Shown: piece after piece, positions 1 to 6,375 of the stretch
How positions within the stretch are numbered: position 1 is the first letter of the stretch
Layout: every line of letters starts with the position of its first letter
DNA from: a virus
IMG/VR virus record: IMGVR_UViG_3300023179_000627
Coordinates: 1-20,173 of that record
Reading direction: 5' to 3' (one strand)
DNA: 20,173 nucleotides
Position numbers and translations under genes: made by a program
Notes under the pieces: generated by a model
Seen by the model: only the letters and a program-made list of their open reading frames with translations
Told to the model about the DNA's origin: nothing
Databases searched by the model: none

Positions 1-332
1 TCATTATTTAACATATATCCAATCTGAGAAGCTCCTGTTTTAGAGTTTACAAGAAAGAATATGTGTTTGTTTTTTTCAGCAATGAAGTGATTGCCAATTA
101 TAGAATAGTCTTGAGGAATTCCTGTTTCAGTATTTCCTAAACATAGTTCATTACCCTGTTCATTTTGATAATTAACAGAGTTTGCATCAAAGTTTTCTAA
201 TGCAGCATTTAGGGCATAAGTTAATGTACCTTTCTTAACTTGAGCTATGACATTATCCATATTCAAGCCAAGTTGTGCAGCATTAAATTGTGGTTTAACG
301 TTACCTTCCTGACTAGTTGTTTCTTCTACCAT
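1..332 (-). CDS. Muzzle-type tail protein (crAss-like), 5' part only
   Basis: This is the N-terminal part of a tail structural protein; the reading frame is open to base 1, so the C-terminal part lies outside the window. It begins MVEETTSQEGNVKPQFNAAQ and continues through an ALNAALENFDANSVNYQNEQ-like stretch. I recognise this opening as that of the large protein crAss-like phages encode after their ring/collar genes, called stabilisation protein in older annotations and muzzle protein in the virion structure. It would close the distal end of the short tail. The ATG at 330-332 overlaps the TAA of the endonuclease gene upstream by one base (TAATG), so the two are probably translationally coupled. 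The family call is from memory of relatives and from position after the ring proteins; length and C-terminal domains cannot be judged. Confidence 0.8.
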   Translation of the reverse strand, partial: MVEETTSQEGNVKPQFNAAQLGLNMDNVIAQVKKGTLTYALNAALENFDANSVNYQNEQGNELCLGNTETGIPQDYSIIGNHFIAEKNKHIFFLVNSKTGASQIGYMLNN

Positions 333-949
333 TATACTAAAAGTTTACCTGCGTAAGTTTTTCTTTTTATTCTATTAGAGTACTCGCCTGTTTTCCATTT
401 TTCTTTTATTTTTTCAGATATTTTTTTCTTAGTCTCTTCTGAAGTAATAACGCCAGTAGCAGCTTTTCTTCTTCTTTCTCTTGCAATATCAGATTTATTT
501 GCAGCGACTACATTATCGTAATGTTTTTTAGAAAGTTTTTTACCTATTTTAGCTTCAGAAAACCTTTTTAAAGTTTCTTCTGTAAAGGGTTTTCTTTTTA
601 CACCAAGTTTAGCAATACTTAATCTTTGTCGCAATTCATACGATGGATTGTTTAAACCTTCCCCAGTTTCATCAATTAAATTTAACCATGCATCACTTTC
701 AACAATATTAAGCAATTTTGAATAACATAGACCGACAATTTTTAAATCTTCAAAATTATCAGTTTCATATAATACCCAAGTTTCAATATCTTTTAATTTA
801 TAATTATATTTTTTAATAGTTCTTTTCCAAATAGTTCCAGAACCCATATATTTATATGGATCTTTTTCAGTTCTTCCTAAATATAAATTTCCATTAGGAA
901 GTCTTTTAACATATATCTTATATATTTTTTTAGTTTCTTCTGCGGCCAT
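332..949 (-). CDS. Free-standing homing endonuclease, GIY-YIG-like with NUMOD3 repeats
   Basis: Predicted DNA endonuclease of a family common in phages. Residues 9-38 form the nuclease start: an IYKIYVK strand, then YLGRT and DPYKYMGSG, followed by WKRTIKK, which matches the family pattern YxGKTxxDPxKYxGSG. NIVESDAW (81-88) would supply the catalytic glutamate, E84. Residues about 105-180 hold lysine-rich repeats such as RLSIAKLGVKR, RFSEAKIGKK and KKKISEK, typical of NUMOD3 DNA-binding modules. Such enzymes spread by cutting alleles that lack the gene. It sits between the ring-type gene (20-base overlap at its start) and the muzzle gene (1-base overlap at its end), and looks more AT-rich than its neighbours, as expected of an invader. 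The GIY-YIG motif is divergent, so nuclease class is less certain than the homing endonuclease call. Confidence 0.82.
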   Translation of the reverse strand: MAAEETKKIYKIYVKRLPNGNLYLGRTEKDPYKYMGSGTIWKRTIKKYNYKLKDIETWVLYETDNFEDLKIVGLCYSKLLNIVESDAWLNLIDETGEGLNNPSYELRQRLSIAKLGVKRKPFTEETLKRFSEAKIGKKLSKKHYDNVVAANKSDIARERRRKAATGVITSEETKKKISEKIKEKWKTGEYSNRIKRKTYAGKLLV

Positions 950-1901
950 ATCGGTTTGTTCTGTTTGGCAATTCGTACATATTGAACCTGTTCAGGTCAT
1001 TCTTAATTCTGCGTTGTTTATCCCAAGCAGTTTGTTTCTTTATTTCAATATCGGCCATAATGAATGCCTCTTCAGAAAGTTGCTTATAATAAGCAAGCTT
1101 TTGTTGTATTTGTTGGAACGTTTCATCTGTTAATTGGTTAGAAAGCATTTCAAACACTTTGAACTTAATAAAAGCTTCTACATACTCACGAATACGATAA
1201 TTATCAGGAATCATTTGATTACCAATCTCATCGTATTCTGTAGCATAGAATACTAAGTGTACAATGCCATTTCTAAAGTTAGTTACAAATTTATTATCTC
1301 TAATATCAAATGATCCATATGATGAAGATCCTGGAGTAAATTGTTGTCTATAAGCTGAAGCAGTGCCATTATCCCACGCAGTGGTATAACTAACATCACA
1401 ATTAGATCTTGCAGAAATATTACCTGGTTGAAGTAAATATTCTTTAGTGTATAAGTTTACAGCACTATTATTTGTCTTATAAACAGTTTGCATCAATTCA
1501 GGCATACACTCACCATCACACCCTACGTTAGCACAGTCAGGATTTGTACAGGAGCCATCATTTGTAGTGATTGGACTAACTTGTATAGTTGTAGAAGTAA
1601 ATGCCTGAGAATAGAAAGAACTGGCCTCCTGATAAGTGTTACCATAAACTGATGTACACATCCAAGCTTCTCTCACTGCGTAAAAATTATCTGGAAGACG
1701 AGCTTCAAAATCATATATATCAAGAGGTTGTTCAGCAATAACATACGTTGCTCTTCCTAACTTCTTTAAACATTTGTCTAAATAAGTGGGGAATAACAAA
1801 TCATCCACTGCTGCTGTATCGAAGTAGCTTTTAAGTTCTTCTTTTACTGTAGCATATACAGGTTCTGGAGAAACGAAATCATATTGATAGTAGTATGACA
1901 T
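930..1901 (-). CDS. Ring/collar-type tail structural protein (crAss-like)
   Basis: A 323-residue structural protein of the kind crAss-like phages encode just before the muzzle gene, where ring proteins form the tail barrel. It opens with MSYYYQYDFVSPEPVYATVK and is followed by a predicted helical segment (DDLLFPTYLDKCLKKLGR) and the conserved-looking LPDNFYAVREAWMC. The C-terminal third is helical and charged (about 235-300), ending NRYGRRRN. A cysteine cluster at residues 118, 123, 128 and 132 (spacing C-x4-C-x4-C-x3-C) sits in a Ser/Thr-rich insertion, possibly metal-binding or exposed to solvent. It lies 6 bases after the HU/IHF-like gene, and its end overlaps the endonuclease gene. The ring role is inferred from family memory and gene order; I cannot tell which ring. 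Confidence 0.72.
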   Translation of the reverse strand: MSYYYQYDFVSPEPVYATVKEELKSYFDTAAVDDLLFPTYLDKCLKKLGRATYVIAEQPLDIYDFEARLPDNFYAVREAWMCTSVYGNTYQEASSFYSQAFTSTTIQVSPITTNDGSCTNPDCANVGCDGECMPELMQTVYKTNNSAVNLYTKEYLLQPGNISARSNCDVSYTTAWDNGTASAYRQQFTPGSSSYGSFDIRDNKFVTNFRNGIVHLVFYATEYDEIGNQMIPDNYRIREYVEAFIKFKVFEMLSNQLTDETFQQIQQKLAYYKQLSEEAFIMADIEIKKQTAWDKQRRIKNDLNRFNMYELPNRTNRYGRRRN

Positions 1902-1907
1902 AGTAAT

Positions 1908-2387
1908 TTATTTTTTCCAACTTTGATAAATATGTTGATATTTATTATCTGTCTTTATATAATGTGACAATAGTCTTGATGTTGTTCTTGTAGGTTTGAA
2001 ATACCAAAGATCTACAAGTCTTATTCGTGTAGTTTCTTTAAACCAAATCCACCCAAAGAAATAACCTTCTGTATGATAATTGAAGTTGTAAATTCTTTTA
2101 CCCTTCTCTTTACTTTTTTGCCAATCTACAGGAAGATTGACCATCTCTACACCATTGATTGTTTTAATCTTTTTACGCTTTTTCTTGTTAATAGAAAATT
2201 CACCAAAACCCAAAGGTAATCGTGCTTTATCTCCAGTTTCAAGAATGTAGTTTTTAAAATGCTCATTGTAGGAATAAATGATATTCCTCCAATCATCAAA
2301 TGATATTTGAATAGATGGGTTCTTCTTGCAGAAGTTTTTGTAGTTATCTTTACTGGAACTTCTCCAGTCAACTTTTACTCTAGGCAT
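1908..2387 (-). CDS. HU/IHF-like DNA-binding protein in the tail cluster
   Basis: A 159-residue basic protein conserved among crAss-like phages next to tail genes. Residues 57-73 read LPLGFGEFSINKKKRKK, which resembles the HU/IHF core (GFGxF followed by basic residues at the base of the DNA-embracing arm). The preceding helices (26-50, SFDDWRNIIYSYNEHFKNYI) fit the helical half of that fold. After it comes a longer aromatic and basic part (100-159: YNFNYHTEGYFFGWIWF, LWYFKPTR) that ordinary HU does not have. Integration-host-factor-like subunits have been described in crAss-like phages, and this is a good candidate. It could package or bend DNA at the portal/tail, or have become a structural protein that keeps the fold. 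It lies 3 bases after the preceding ring-type gene and 6 before the next. Confidence 0.6.
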   Translation of the reverse strand: MPRVKVDWRSSSKDNYKNFCKKNPSIQISFDDWRNIIYSYNEHFKNYILETGDKARLPLGFGEFSINKKKRKKIKTINGVEMVNLPVDWQKSKEKGKRIYNFNYHTEGYFFGWIWFKETTRIRLVDLWYFKPTRTTSRLLSHYIKTDNKYQHIYQSWKK

Positions 2388-2390
2388 AGG

Positions 2391-3110
2391 TTAACTTCCT
2401 GGTAATGTGTTAGGAGATTGCCCATCTAAATCATCTGATGTAATATCCTGTTTCAATTTGAAGTAGGTTTGTAATAATTTCTGTGATGTAAGTTCTAACA
2501 CTTGTTTTTCTAAATATCCTGGAAGACCATATTCTTTATCTAAAGGATTCATGCAATATGCATTAATGTCAAGTGTTTGAGAAGAACATCCAAATGTAAT
2601 TGTGTTAGGAACATCTTCTTCAAAGAATGCAGAAATTCTAGCAGTTTTTAACATAGGATTAGTAATGTATAAATAATCATTAATAATCCAGAAATATGAT
2701 TCATTTTTAATAAAAGGAAGTTTTAATAGATTAATATATCTATTGATACTAATTTCTTTAAATTTCTTAGCAACACCTCCCATAGCATTAATGGAATAGA
2801 CACCTTGAATGAGGTATTGATAATTACCTTCAGATATACGAGGAAGTTTATATTTACTTCTAGAGATTGTACAAGGATCTGTATAATCACAACATTCAGA
2901 AATAGGTACTTGCAACATTTCTAAACATGGGATGGTTGTAAATAAAGTACTTGTAGCCCATAATTTACGAAGATTGGTTTCACGTTTTACTAACATGACA
3001 GTATTATTCTTAATCTCAGATGCAATTGCCCTATCCGTAATAAGGTTATCTGTAGAGATTAATTTGTGCATTGATCGCACATCTGAAACTAATTTTCTTA
3101 ATGTTGCCAT
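2391..3110 (-). CDS. Tail ring/connector structural protein (crAss-like)
   Basis: A 239-residue protein of a type I recognise from crAss-like genomes in this position, between the head genes and the muzzle. Visible marks are an N-terminal helix (MATLRKLVSDVRSMHKLIST), the segment LVKRETNLRKLWATSTLFTTIPCLEM, a CC pair at 73-74, and a YFWIINDYLYITNP beta-rich centre. No enzymatic motif is seen. It probably forms one of the tail rings below the portal. It starts 1 base after the stop of the metallophosphoesterase gene and ends 3 bases before the HU/IHF-like gene, so these are one translational block. The structural role is inferred from family memory and context, not from a catalytic or binding motif. 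Confidence 0.7.
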   Translation of the reverse strand: MATLRKLVSDVRSMHKLISTDNLITDRAIASEIKNNTVMLVKRETNLRKLWATSTLFTTIPCLEMLQVPISECCDYTDPCTISRSKYKLPRISEGNYQYLIQGVYSINAMGGVAKKFKEISINRYINLLKLPFIKNESYFWIINDYLYITNPMLKTARISAFFEEDVPNTITFGCSSQTLDINAYCMNPLDKEYGLPGYLEKQVLELTSQKLLQTYFKLKQDITSDDLDGQSPNTLPGS

Positions 3111-3111
3111 T

Positions 3112-4335
3112 TTATATTCTTGATTCGAATTCTGCTATTTTACCATGTAAAGGATGATACACTAATGCTAAGCCAGCTCTAATACTATGTACAAAGTTGT
3201 TATCTGCATGCCATCTATCTATACCAGACAAGCTAGGCATTTGTTGGATTCTAACACCTTTTACTTCCTTAGCCATGTAATGGTGTTTATCTCCTGTATG
3301 AACTTCACGATATACAGCATTACCAAATTCTTGACTGTAATCTTTGTGAGTTGCAAACAATAAAGGAAGATCTTCAATCTTGCAGTTACCATGATGATAA
3401 CCAATGAATGTTGTTCCTAGTGAAATTCCTTTTACTGATGATGTTGATCTATCAAAATATACATCAGTTTGTGATTTATAATAAACTTCTAATGCATGTG
3501 CTAAGTAGTATGACTTAGTCTTATCATGATTTCCTTGTACTAATATAACTTGAACTTCTTCTGAATTTGCTTTTAAGAAATCAATTGCTTGCACTAATAA
3601 ATCAAATCCATGCTCATACTCTTGTGCATAATCAACAATTGTATCTTGTGGAGTGCCTGCTGTTGTTTGATTCTGATAATTATCTGTATGAAAAAAGTCA
3701 TTTGAGATAGGTAATACAACTGTACCGATATTATAAACAGCTTTTACATTATGTACTAATTCTTGTACTACGTGCATGTATGCAGCTTTTCTTACTTCAA
3801 TATCATTGTTACCATCAATCACTTTCTTTGCTAAATGAAAATCAGATAGAGAGATTTCTACATCTACTGTTTTCTTATCTGAATGAATCTCTACAAACTT
3901 TACAGCACTATGTTGTGGTTTATAATTTTGTAAAAATTTAGCAAAATCTTCTGGAGTGTAATCCTGTGGTTTCTTTAGTTTAGAGAATACAGAAGATGTA
4001 AACTTACCACTTGGTAAAACCTTTGACCAGTAATTAGTAATTACATATTTGTCAAGATTAATCTTGTGTAATCTTGCTAATTCAATATCGTCTTTAGGTT
4101 CATAGTCTAATACTAGTGTACTTTCTAATGTTCCTTTTTCATTATTTACTTTACGTGCAGCAGAGATGTATTCTACAATCTCCTCCTCAATACTAGAATC
4201 TTTTCCCCTCAACTCTTTTAATAATTCCTCAACTTCACCTTCCGTAATTTGTAGCTTCTCAGCCATAAATTTTTTACTTTTTTTCCAACTTAAAAGCTTT
4301 TCAAGCTGAAACAACAGGTTTTGGTCTTGAGCCAT
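3112..4335 (-). CDS. Calcineurin-like metallophosphoesterase with N-terminal helix-turn-helix
   Basis: Predicted metal-dependent phosphoesterase. The metal-binding motifs appear in order: SDFH (164-167, D165 and H167), NDFFH (212-216), GNHD (268-271), HHG (314-316) and TGDKHH (347-352), the last replacing the usual GHxH. The GNHD motif is diagnostic. Members include DNA nucleases of the SbcD/Mre11 type and phosphatases; the substrate cannot be told. Residues 18-44 (KKSKKFMAEKLQITEGEVEELLKELRG) look like a helix-turn-helix, suggesting DNA binding, and about 110 residues of unrecognised sequence lie between it and the catalytic domain. It is embedded in the tail operon, starts after a 178-base gap with a terminator, and is followed after 1 base by a tail gene. 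It may be carried in the virion or may process DNA ends late in infection. Confidence 0.85.
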   Translation of the reverse strand: MAQDQNLLFQLEKLLSWKKSKKFMAEKLQITEGEVEELLKELRGKDSSIEEEIVEYISAARKVNNEKGTLESTLVLDYEPKDDIELARLHKINLDKYVITNYWSKVLPSGKFTSSVFSKLKKPQDYTPEDFAKFLQNYKPQHSAVKFVEIHSDKKTVDVEISLSDFHLAKKVIDGNNDIEVRKAAYMHVVQELVHNVKAVYNIGTVVLPISNDFFHTDNYQNQTTAGTPQDTIVDYAQEYEHGFDLLVQAIDFLKANSEEVQVILVQGNHDKTKSYYLAHALEVYYKSQTDVYFDRSTSSVKGISLGTTFIGYHHGNCKIEDLPLLFATHKDYSQEFGNAVYREVHTGDKHHYMAKEVKGVRIQQMPSLSGIDRWHADNNFVHSIRAGLALVYHPLHGKIAEFESRI

Positions 4336-4433
4336 GTATCTTTATTTGGTTAAATTGTCATAAATATATAAATTATTTTTTGAAATAACCAAACAATAGT
4401 AACTAAATTAATTATATAGGTTAATCAAATTGG

Positions 4434-4473
4434 TTATAAAAATGAAAACCCCAGACACAAAAAGCATCTGGGG
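4434..4473 (-). terminator. Intrinsic terminator after the Thr-rich protein gene
   Basis: On the minus strand the stem CCCCAGA (4473-4467) pairs perfectly with TCTGGGG (4455-4449) across an 11-base loop and is followed by TTTTCATTTTT. This is a good rho-independent terminator for the gene ending at 4514. A weaker stem, AAACTC/GAGTTT (4474-4479 with 4496-4501), lies just before it. The rest of the 4336-4513 gap holds AT-rich sequence leading to the metallophosphoesterase start; a TAttgTTTG-like box near 4400 could be a promoter but has an off-consensus spacer. Confidence 0.75.
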
Positions 4474-4513
4474 AAACTCCGTAAACCAACAACCAGAGTT
4501 TTTTGTATCTTAA

Positions 4514-5272
4514 TTATACAACAGTTCCGCAAATTCCAAGAACGCTATATGTATTCCCTGCACCAATTGTTCTAGGAGTAGATGATACAGTTTGAGGTAA
4601 TGTTCCTGAACCTGTTTGATAGTTAGTAGGAACTCCATTCAATGAATCTTGAATCTGACCTCTTTGTCCGCTGCTTGCTCTAGTAGTTTGTATAACAGTT
4701 ACATAATATGCATCGCCTGTAAATAATCCAACTGAAGCAGTTGCACCATTTGTACTTAATGTTGTAGATAAAACATATCCAGAACCAGCTGGAGAAGCAA
4801 CATAAAGCGACATAGATCCTGTATTACCCGCATCTAATTGGAATGTCATACCAACATTAACATTCAAACGTGTAGTTGTAGTTGTAGTAGTGCTAGGAGC
4901 TACAGTTGTGGTTGTAGTAGTTGTTCCTGAAATAGTAGTAGATGTAGTGGTAGTTGTTAATCTAGTAGTAGATGTTGTAGTAGTAGTTGGACCTGATGAA
5001 GTAGTTGTGGTGGTTGTTGTTGGACCTACTAAAGTAGTTGTAGTAGTTGTAGTAGGAGTTATAATATTTAAATTTATAGAATTTGTACAAGTCCCTGTAG
5101 AAGCAACTTTAATATAAGTTGCAGCATCTGGTACACTACTTAATGTATACCCTGAAACTAATGCAGATTTAGCAACACCACTTACTAATGGGGTAACTAA
5201 ATCTACACTTGAAAATAAATTAAATGGACCAGTATCTGCTCCAGGAGATGTTAGTGTTACTAAAACAACCAT
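4514..5272 (-). CDS. Two-domain structural protein with threonine-rich linker
   Basis: A 252-residue protein with three parts. Residues 1-70 are a small beta-rich domain starting MVVLVTLTSPGADTGPFNLF and ending in STGTCTNSINLNI. Residues 72-134 are almost all threonine, in blocks of 5-7 Thr broken by GP, SSGP, RL, ISG and VAPS. Residues 136-252 form a Gly/Ser/Thr-rich beta-type domain. I recall proteins with the same N-terminal module and poly-Thr linkers from Bacteroidota phages, probably virion surface components. The linker may be extended or O-glycosylated. It has no signal peptide. It ends just before a terminator and begins 25 bases after a small unknown gene. Attachment to head or tail and any receptor role are inference; no function is assigned with confidence. 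Confidence 0.7.
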   Translation of the reverse strand: MVVLVTLTSPGADTGPFNLFSSVDLVTPLVSGVAKSALVSGYTLSSVPDAATYIKVASTGTCTNSINLNIITPTTTTTTTLVGPTTTTTTTSSGPTTTTTSTTRLTTTTTSTTISGTTTTTTTVAPSTTTTTTTRLNVNVGMTFQLDAGNTGSMSLYVASPAGSGYVLSTTLSTNGATASVGLFTGDAYYVTVIQTTRASSGQRGQIQDSLNGVPTNYQTGSGTLPQTVSSTPRTIGAGNTYSVLGICGTVV

Positions 5273-5297
5273 CGAATTTTATAGTTAAAGTGTTAAT

Positions 5298-5567
5298 TTA
5301 TTTATTAATTAAAATTTGAACTTTACTAGCAATCATAGGAACTGTATATGCTTTACAATAGTCAGCATTACAAAATTTCCATTGTAAGATTTGTTTGTAT
5401 TCTAGTAAATCAAATATTACTTGACCATCAATATAATAGTTCAAGTCATATACAATGTTATTATATTCATCATTTGCAAGTGATGCAATCTTTGCGTTAA
5501 TGTTGTCAATCAATATAGGGATAGTGGCACAATCAATACATTGATTAAGCCTAGGTAATAACATCAT
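5298..5567 (-). CDS. Small conserved phage protein, function unknown
   Basis: An 89-residue protein I do not know a function for, although similar small proteins occur in crAss-like phages beside structural genes. It has a CIDC motif (C10, C13), a mostly helical middle (LIDNINAKIASLANDEYNNIVYDL), two further cysteines in FCNADYCKAY (near 66-71) and a basic end. Two adjacent ATG codons (5565-5567 and 5562-5564) are possible starts; the first is used here. It starts 1 base after the stop of the cysteine-rich mini-protein gene and probably shares its transcript. It may be a small virion or assembly protein, but only its genomic context supports that. Confidence 0.7.
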   Translation of the reverse strand: MMLLPRLNQCIDCATIPILIDNINAKIASLANDEYNNIVYDLNYYIDGQVIFDLLEYKQILQWKFCNADYCKAYTVPMIASKVQILINK

Positions 5568-5568
5568 A

Positions 5569-5724
5569 TTATTGAGGATTTAATCGTTTAGCTTCTTCTT
5601 CTATTGCTTGTTGTAATGCCATAGCTTCTTGTTGAGCTACAACACTAACACAAGAGTTACACATCCCATTGGTAAGTTGACATCCACAGCCAACTGAAGT
5701 ACCACATCTTGTACAATTAGCCAT
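5569..5724 (-). CDS. 51-residue cysteine-rich mini-protein, probable zinc-binding
   Basis: A short gene easily missed by length cut-offs. The ATG at 5722-5724 overlaps the TAA of the upstream structural gene by one base (TAATG), and the TAA is at 5569-5571, just before the next gene. The product begins MANCTRCGTSVGCGCQ and has cysteines at 4, 7, 13, 15, 22 and 25: a CxxC pair, a CGC and a second CxxC, which looks like a tiny zinc ribbon or knuckle. Residues 30-48 form a Gln/Glu/Ala-rich helix, and the protein ends NPQ. Tight packing on both sides and an ordered cysteine pattern argue for a real gene. I recall similar CGCQL-containing mini-proteins in Bacteroidota phages. Function unknown; it might stabilise or nucleate a neighbouring virion protein. 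Confidence 0.75.
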   Translation of the reverse strand: MANCTRCGTSVGCGCQLTNGMCNSCVSVVAQQEAMALQQAIEEEAKRLNPQ

Positions 5725-6302
5725 TATTGAAAATTAATTATATAATTATTACCTGAACAACCACAGTTATTTTTAAGAAAATTATCTAACATCATATCAG
5801 CTTGTTGGTATAATTTAGCAGCTTGTGTAGAAGCTAAATTGTTAGCAGCAGCAATAGATCCTTGGATTAAATAATAAACGCTATTTAATGTAACTTTTTG
5901 TTGTGTTTTAATAGCCATATCACATTCCATCATGTCAAGTTTCATAAATGCATTATCAAACTTCTCTTGAATTTTATCTGTACGCATAATACTTTTACTT
6001 GCAGGAGCAGTACCAGAAGGAGTGGTAATAGAATAAGTTAATCCGTATATACCATCAGGTAATGAAATTAAATTAGCACCTACAGAAGATAAGTTCAATG
6101 TAGCAGAATTGAATACATTATAATTATTTGGATTAAACGGAATGGATACAGTTGTTCCTCCAGAAAGAGTTGTAGTTCCTGTTGGTAATGCCACTAACAT
6201 TGCCGCACCTGTAGGAGAAGTGGTGTACGTAGAAGTATCAGCAACACCTAATGTTAAAGTGCTGTAGGTATTAACTACTAGAAAATTTAAAGTTGTTGCC
6301 AT
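5724..6302 (-). CDS. Phage structural protein, beta N-half and helical C-half
   Basis: A 192-residue protein of a type found among crAss-like structural genes. The first ~105 residues are Thr/Ser/Gly-rich and beta-like (MATTLNFLVVNTYSTLTLGV to GIYGLTYSI), resembling an immunoglobulin-like or jelly-roll decoration domain. Residues 108-192 are helical (IQEKFDNAFMKLDMMECDMA, then SVYYLIQGSIAAANNLAS) and end with a CGCSGNNYIINFQ tail. The conserved-looking helical part probably anchors it to the virion. It starts just after a terminator hairpin and overlaps the cysteine-rich mini-protein gene by one base, so both may be made together. No enzymatic motif is present; the exact place in the virion is unknown. 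Confidence 0.72.
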   Translation of the reverse strand: MATTLNFLVVNTYSTLTLGVADTSTYTTSPTGAAMLVALPTGTTTLSGGTTVSIPFNPNNYNVFNSATLNLSSVGANLISLPDGIYGLTYSITTPSGTAPASKSIMRTDKIQEKFDNAFMKLDMMECDMAIKTQQKVTLNSVYYLIQGSIAAANNLASTQAAKLYQQADMMLDNFLKNNCGCSGNNYIINFQ

Positions 6303-6303
6303 G

Positions 6304-6354
6304 TTATAAAAAATAATGCCAGAGGATAGAGATTATCCTCTTACCCTCTGGCAT
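6304..6354 (-). terminator. Intrinsic terminator with alternative hairpin
   Basis: On the minus strand ATGCCAGAGG (6354-6345) pairs perfectly with CCTCTGGCAT (6325-6316), followed by TATTTTTTATAA, a strong terminator after the gene ending at 6376. Inside it GAGGATA (6340-6334) can instead pair with TATCCTC (6328-6322) over a 5-base loop. The two stems compete for the same CCTC, an arrangement like an attenuator. The next gene starts at 6302, immediately after the U-rich tail. Confidence 0.75.
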
Positions 6355-6375
6355 AGGTTAAACTATTTGTTCTTA

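Noticed and set aside
2147-2371. 74-codon minus-strand frame inside the HU/IHF-like gene
   Set aside because: It is an alternative frame of a better-supported gene with no family features.
4868-5058. CRISPR-like or satellite repeat array
   Set aside because: The repetition comes from threonine codons within one open frame; there are no uniform repeats with unique spacers.
4890-5117. Plus-strand valine-rich frame of 75 codons
   Set aside because: It is the reverse reading of the poly-threonine linker; all other support lies on the minus strand.
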